A stretch of DNA of 64,000 nt from QHWT01 sp963755695 (GTDB taxonomy: Bacteria > Acidobacteriota > Vicinamibacteria > Vicinamibacterales > 2-12-FULL-66-21), in NCBI GenBank assembly GCA_963755695.1, contig CAVWLB010000010.1, positions 2,976,001-3,040,000 of the forward strand, given 5' to 3'. Both the position numbers and the translations under genes were made by a program. This document shows, in pieces, positions 60,125 to 64,000 of the stretch (within the stretch, counting starts at the first letter, position 1; the number at the start of each line of letters is the position of its first letter). The notes under the pieces are model-generated. The model made no database searches and was not told the origin of the DNA. It worked only from the letters and a program-made list of their open reading frames with translations.

Positions 60125-62934
60125 GTGCCCACCGCCATGAGCGAAACGCCAGACGCGAGTATTGCGTACCGCCTGCGCGTTGACGATGTCGTCGCCGCGC
60201 TTGCCTCCGACGAGCGACAGGGCCTGACCGCCGAGGACGCGCGAGCACGACTCGAACGCTTCGGACTCAACGAGCTGGCCGCCGAACCGCCGGTCCCTGC
60301 CTGGCGGCGGTGTCTTTCCCAATTCCAGGATGTGCTCGTCATCCTGCTGCTCATCGCAACTGCGGTGTCCGCCGGGCTCTGGGCGTTCGAGCGCGAAGAA
60401 GCCTTGCCCTACGAAGCAATTGCCATCTTCGCCGTGGTGCTTTTGAACGCGGCCATGGGTTACGTCCAGGAGTCGAGAGCCGAGGCGGCGGTCGCCGCCC
60501 TTCGCGCGATGTCGGCGGCCGACGCCACCGTCATTCGCGACGGCGAGCGGCGGACGATTCGCGCCGCCGAAATCGTTCCCGGCGACATCATTCTTGTTGA
60601 AGAAGGCGACACCATTCCAGCTGATGCGCGTCTGATTGAATCGGCCGCGCTCCAGACTGCCGAAGCCGCGTTGACCGGCGAGAGTCTCCCGGTCAGCAAG
60701 CACACGGCGCCGATTGCCGAAGAAGTGCCGCTCGCGGATCGAGACAACATGGTGTTCAGTGGCACTGCCGCCACCTACGGGCACGGCAAAGCGATTGTGA
60801 CCGCCACGGGAATGGGCACCGAAACCGGTCGCATCGCCGGACTGCTGAAGGAGACGCCCGACGAGCCGACGCCGCTCCAGCGGGAACTCGATCGCACCGG
60901 TAAGGTCCTTGGCCTGGTGGTGATCGCCATCGCGGTGATCATGATCGTGACGATCGTTCTCGTCGAAGACGTGCACGGCGCCGCCGCTCTGTTCGATGTG
61001 CTCATTCTCGGAGTGGCGCTGGCGGTCGCCGCGGTTCCGGAAGGACTGCCCGCGGTCGTCACGGCCGTGCTCTCAATTGGCGTCCAGCGGATGGCGCGCC
61101 GAAATGCCATCGTCCGGCACCTGGCTGCCGTGGAGACGCTCGGCTCGGCAACCGTCATCGCTTCCGACAAAACCGGGACGCTCACGAGGAACGAGATGAC
61201 GGTCCGTGTGGTGGTCACCGCCAGCGGACGTGTCACGTTTGAAGGGTCGGGTTACACGCCCGAAGGAACTGTCCGCGCGGACGGCGGCGGACCGATTGAC
61301 GGTCCGCTCCGGGTCGAGATCGAACGGGCGCTTGCGGTGGCGGATCGGGCGAACAATGCCACCGTGCAGCAACGCGAAGGCCGGTGGATGGTGCAGGGCG
61401 ATCCCACCGAGGGAGCGCTGTTGGTCGCGGCTCGCAAGTGCGGCCTCAGTTCCGCCGACCTCGACCAGCGGCTGCCCCGCGTCGGCGAGGTCCCGTTTTC
61501 TTCAGAGCGCAAGTTGATGAGCACCATTCATCGCGATATCGCTCAGGAGCACGCGGGAATCGTATTCACCAAAGGGGCGCCCGACGTCCTGCTGGCGCGA
61601 TGCGCGTTCGAAGTTTTCGGCGACGGACGGCGGCCGCTCACCGCAACCCGTCGGTCGGAGATTCTGCAGATCAACGAAGCGCTGGCCGGCGAGGCCCTGC
61701 GCACGCTTGCGTGGCGGCCCGATGGCTGGAAGAGAGCGCCCTCGCGGAGCACGCCGCCCGACCGGACGAGCGCGTCGAACAAGGCCTGGTGTTCGCCGGC
61801 CTGATCGGCATGATCGATCCCCCGCGGCCGGAGGCGAGAGACGCCGTGGCGCGCGCCAAGAACGCCGGCATTCGACCGCTCATGATCACCGGGGATCACC
61901 CGCGCACGGCTGCGGTTATCGCACAGGAGCTCGGCATCACCGCGGACGGGCGCGCCATTACCGGAGCAGAGCTCGACAAGCTGGGTCCTGACGCCAGCTC
62001 GCGCACGGTCGCGGAGGTATCGGTCTATGCCCGCGTGAACCCCGAACACAAACTGCGCATCGTCGAGGCACTGCAGCGTGCGGGCGCGGTCGTGGCGATG
62101 ACCGGCGACGGCGTGAACGATGCCCCGGCGTTGAAGAAGGCCGACATCGGCGTCGCCATGGGAATCACCGGCACCGACGTATCGAAGGAGGCCGCAGATA
62201 TGGTGCTGGCCGACGACAACTTCGCCTCGATTGTCGCCGCCGTCGAGGAAGGCCGCGCGATCTTCGCGAACATCCGCAAGTTCCTCCGCTACCTGCTGTC
62301 CTCGAACATCGGTGAAGTGATGACGATGTTCTTTGGCGTGCTGCTGGCGAGGCAACTCGGTCTCGATGCTGGTGCTGACGCGCTCGTCCTGCCCCTGCTG
62401 GCCACGCAGATTCTGTGGATCAATCTCGTCACCGATGGCCCTCCGGCGCTCGCGCTCGGCCTCGATCCAGCCGACGAAGGAATCATGGAGCAACAGCCGC
62501 GTCCTGTTGGCGAGGGGGTGCTCACTCCCCGCATGTGGCGGGGCATCGTCTTGGTCGGAGTCATCATGGCGGTCGGCACGCTGTTCGTGCTCGATGCGTC
62601 GCTGCCTGGAGGCTTCGTCGCGGGACGAGGCGACCTGCGGTACGCGCAGACGATGACGTTCACGACGCTGATGCTGTTCCAGATGTTCAACGTCTTGAAC
62701 GCGCGCTCGGACGTGCAGAGCGCGTTCGTGCATCTTCTCACCAATCGCTGGCTGTGGATGTCCCTTGGCGGCTCTGTGGCCCTGCAGGTGTTGGTGGTGC
62801 ACGTCCCGTTCCTCCAGCGCGCGTTCGGCACGACAGCATTGAGCGCAAGTGACTGGGCGTTCTGTGTCGCGGTCGCCAGTTCAGTGTTGTGGCTGCGCGA
62901 GGTGAGCAAGGCGATCGCGCGAGTGCGGCGCTGA
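60125..62934 (+). CDS. P-type ATPase, calcium-transporting type (P2), frameshifted
   Basis: About 936 residues after correcting one missing base. N-terminal cation-ATPase domain; actuator motif LTGESLPV; M4 motif AAVPEGLPAVVT, with the E-G-L/P arrangement of P2 ATPases; phosphorylation Asp348 in SDKTGTLTRNEM; nucleotide-binding KGAPDVLLARC; hinge TGDGVNDAPALKKADIG; and about ten transmembrane helices. PMR1/SERCA-like Ca2+ (or Mn2+) export is likely. The frame breaks near 61711: restoring one G joins ALRTLA to VAARWLEESALAEHA. The GTG start has AGGAG eight bases upstream; an in-frame ATG lies four codons on. Confidence 0.88.
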
Positions 62935-63044
62935 GCAGTCTGTGGGGTGCCCGGCGGCACTCCGAGTGGCCAATCGATACGCTGTTCGACTTGGCTATGA
63001 TCCCTGTCATATGGGGCTGGGCAGCAGGGTCTCATACTTGATGC

Positions 63045-63737
63045 ATGGATCCGCTCTGCGGTTCGACCTGGAGTGAACCCGGCACTGTTGCCGGATTCGC
63101 GGACGCTCCACCCAACGAAGCATTGATGACATTCGCGGCGCGAGAACGCCGGCGCGGTGGGAGGCGGGCGGTTGACGTGGGGTGCGGCGCGGGCCGAAAC
63201 CTCATACCGCTCGCCCATCAGGGCTGGACGATTGTTGGGGTCGATCTCTCACGGCCGATGATCGACGCGGCGGCTGGCCGTCTAAAAGCAGAGCGGTTGT
63301 CGGACCACGCGCGAGTGGCGCTGGCGCCGATGGATGCGCTGCCGGTCGCCAGTCAGAGTGTCGACCTGGTCGTCGCCCACGGGATTTGGAACCTTGCGCG
63401 CTCGGACGCCGAGCTTCGTCGAGCGATGTCCGAGACGGCGCGCATCGCGCTGCCTGGCGCGGGCCTCTTCGTGTTCACCTTTTCGCGGACGACGCTTCCT
63501 GCAGCCGTCTCGCCGATCTCTGGAGAGTCGTTCGTGTTCACTGGCTTCTCCGGCCGGCCGCAGTGCTTTCTGACCGAAGACGAACTGGTCGCAGAACTCG
63601 CATCGGTCGGGTTCATTTTGGACCCCGCCGTTCCGCTCACCGAACACAACCTCCCGCATCCCGCTTCGATACGTGCGGTCAACGTGCCGGTCATATTCGA
63701 AGCGGCGTTTCGCTTCAACGGCGGTCGCACGCGATGA
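63045..63737 (+). CDS. class I SAM-dependent methyltransferase
   Basis: 230 residues. Motif I AVDVGCGAGRNLIPLA, post-I IVGVDLSRPMID, MDALPVASQSVDLVVAHGIWNLARS and IALPGAGLFVFTFSR form a complete Rossmann methyltransferase; the C-terminal portion is variable. Its stop overlaps the next ATG (ATGA), so it is coupled to a DUF3079 gene. Substrate unknown. It is not closely similar to the methyltransferase at 56772. Confidence 0.85.
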   Translation: MDPLCGSTWSEPGTVAGFADAPPNEALMTFAARERRRGGRRAVDVGCGAGRNLIPLAHQGWTIVGVDLSRPMIDAAAGRLKAERLSDHARVALAPMDALPVASQSVDLVVAHGIWNLARSDAELRRAMSETARIALPGAGLFVFTFSRTTLPAAVSPISGESFVFTGFSGRPQCFLTEDELVAELASVGFILDPAVPLTEHNLPHPASIRAVNVPVIFEAAFRFNGGRTR

Positions 63738-63973
63738 AGCCCGCGCGCGTTTCGCTGAAGCCTGCGCATCCCGATCGGATCTGCTGGGGGTGCGACAAGT
63801 ACTGCCCCGCCGATGATCTCGCCTGCGGCAACGGCACGATCCGCACTCTGCACCCGATCGAACTGTTCGGTGAGGACTGGCTCGAGTGGTCCGAAGCAGA
63901 CGGGCCAGCCAGCGCGCCCTATGTGACCACCGATCGTGCTCGGCGCCGCGAGGTGATGTCCCCGATGGATTGA
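63734..63973 (+). CDS. DUF3079-family small cysteine protein
   Basis: 79 residues. The DUF3079 signature is clear: HPDRICWGCDKYCPADDLACGNG, followed by TLHPIELFGEDWLEW. The four cysteines (C-x2-C-x3-C-x7-C) suggest zinc or iron-sulfur binding. Function unknown; homologues are small stand-alone proteins in proteobacteria and soil bacteria. Translation is coupled to the preceding methyltransferase through an ATGA overlap. Confidence 0.85.
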   Translation: MKPARVSLKPAHPDRICWGCDKYCPADDLACGNGTIRTLHPIELFGEDWLEWSEADGPASAPYVTTDRARRREVMSPMD

Positions 63974-64000
63974 CGGATCCAACCCACGAGGGTTGCGGTC

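Noticed and set aside
1..64000. tRNA, rRNA or riboswitch genes
   Set aside because: Scanning the intergenic regions by eye showed no cloverleaf-like or conserved riboswitch sequence; a covariance-model search would be needed to be certain.

Overview
The window is GC-rich chromosomal DNA that looks like Acidobacteriota, probably a Vicinamibacteria-type genome. The evidence is two Oar-like TonB-dependent receptors with carboxypeptidase-regulatory N-termini, three ADOP-type duplicated permeases (two with a PadR gene directly upstream), a PEP-CTERM protein, DUF2934 and PilZ proteins, and intergenic palindromic repeats of the kind common in this phylum. The taxonomic call is inference. No tRNA, rRNA, CRISPR array, transposase or prophage was recognised.

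Layout. 1-6.2 kb: two tandem, nearly identical TonB-dependent receptors (the first cut by the window edge), each followed by a matching hairpin. 6.2-12 kb: a frameshifted dolichol/phytol-kinase-like membrane protein, a PilZ protein, a heptamer-repeat hairpin and a padR-ADOP pair. 12.2-16.5 kb: a VOC protein and a divergent aromatic catabolic cluster (HpaB-type monooxygenase, hydroxyquinol 1,2-dioxygenase, maleylacetate reductase). 16.5-19.5 kb: a second padR-ADOP pair. 19.8-27.6 kb: DUF2934 protein, pgm-pgl, a repeat element, a small membrane protein and a ppx-ppk operon. 27.6-35.4 kb: Rieske/FAD oxidoreductase, winged-helix protein, histidine kinase with RsbU-type response regulator, BON protein, STAS protein and a secreted protein. 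35.4-43.5 kb: PD40 protein, HExxH protein, class C serine hydrolase, Gfo/Idh/MocA oxidoreductase, PilZ protein and a terpene-cyclase-fold protein. 43.6-50 kb: repeat element, third ADOP, glycosyltransferase, enolase-superfamily enzyme and PEP-CTERM protein. 50-53.4 kb: cytochrome c/copper-monooxygenase-like/TPR lipoprotein, redoxin and a thioredoxin-like protein with an in-frame TGA. 53.4-64 kb: a glucuronoyl-esterase/SGNH fusion with a small secreted partner, DinB, two methyltransferases, FtsH, a P-type ATPase and DUF3079.

The most notable observation is at 52785-53375. A thioredoxin-fold gene is interrupted only by an in-frame TGA exactly where the first redox cysteine should be (U-T-G-C). 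A perfect 7-bp hairpin with a GGA loop begins 10 nt after the TGA, with its loop 17 nt after it. This matches the known geometry of a bacterial SECIS element, so the gene is best read as a selenoprotein.

Six other reading-frame breaks are single-base indels in conserved genes: the kinase-like protein, ppx, ppk, the winged-helix protein, the redoxin and the P-type ATPase. They look like consensus errors from a long-read or metagenomic assembly rather than biology. Those genes are annotated here across the break.

Functional links: HpaB-type monooxygenase, hydroxyquinol dioxygenase and maleylacetate reductase form a route from a phenol to 3-oxoadipate. The kinase, RsbU-like phosphatase and STAS protein are parts of a partner-switching regulatory route. 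Redoxin, the cytochrome/TPR lipoprotein and the selenoprotein form a redox neighbourhood. The esterase fusion suggests plant cell-wall (glucuronoxylan) processing.
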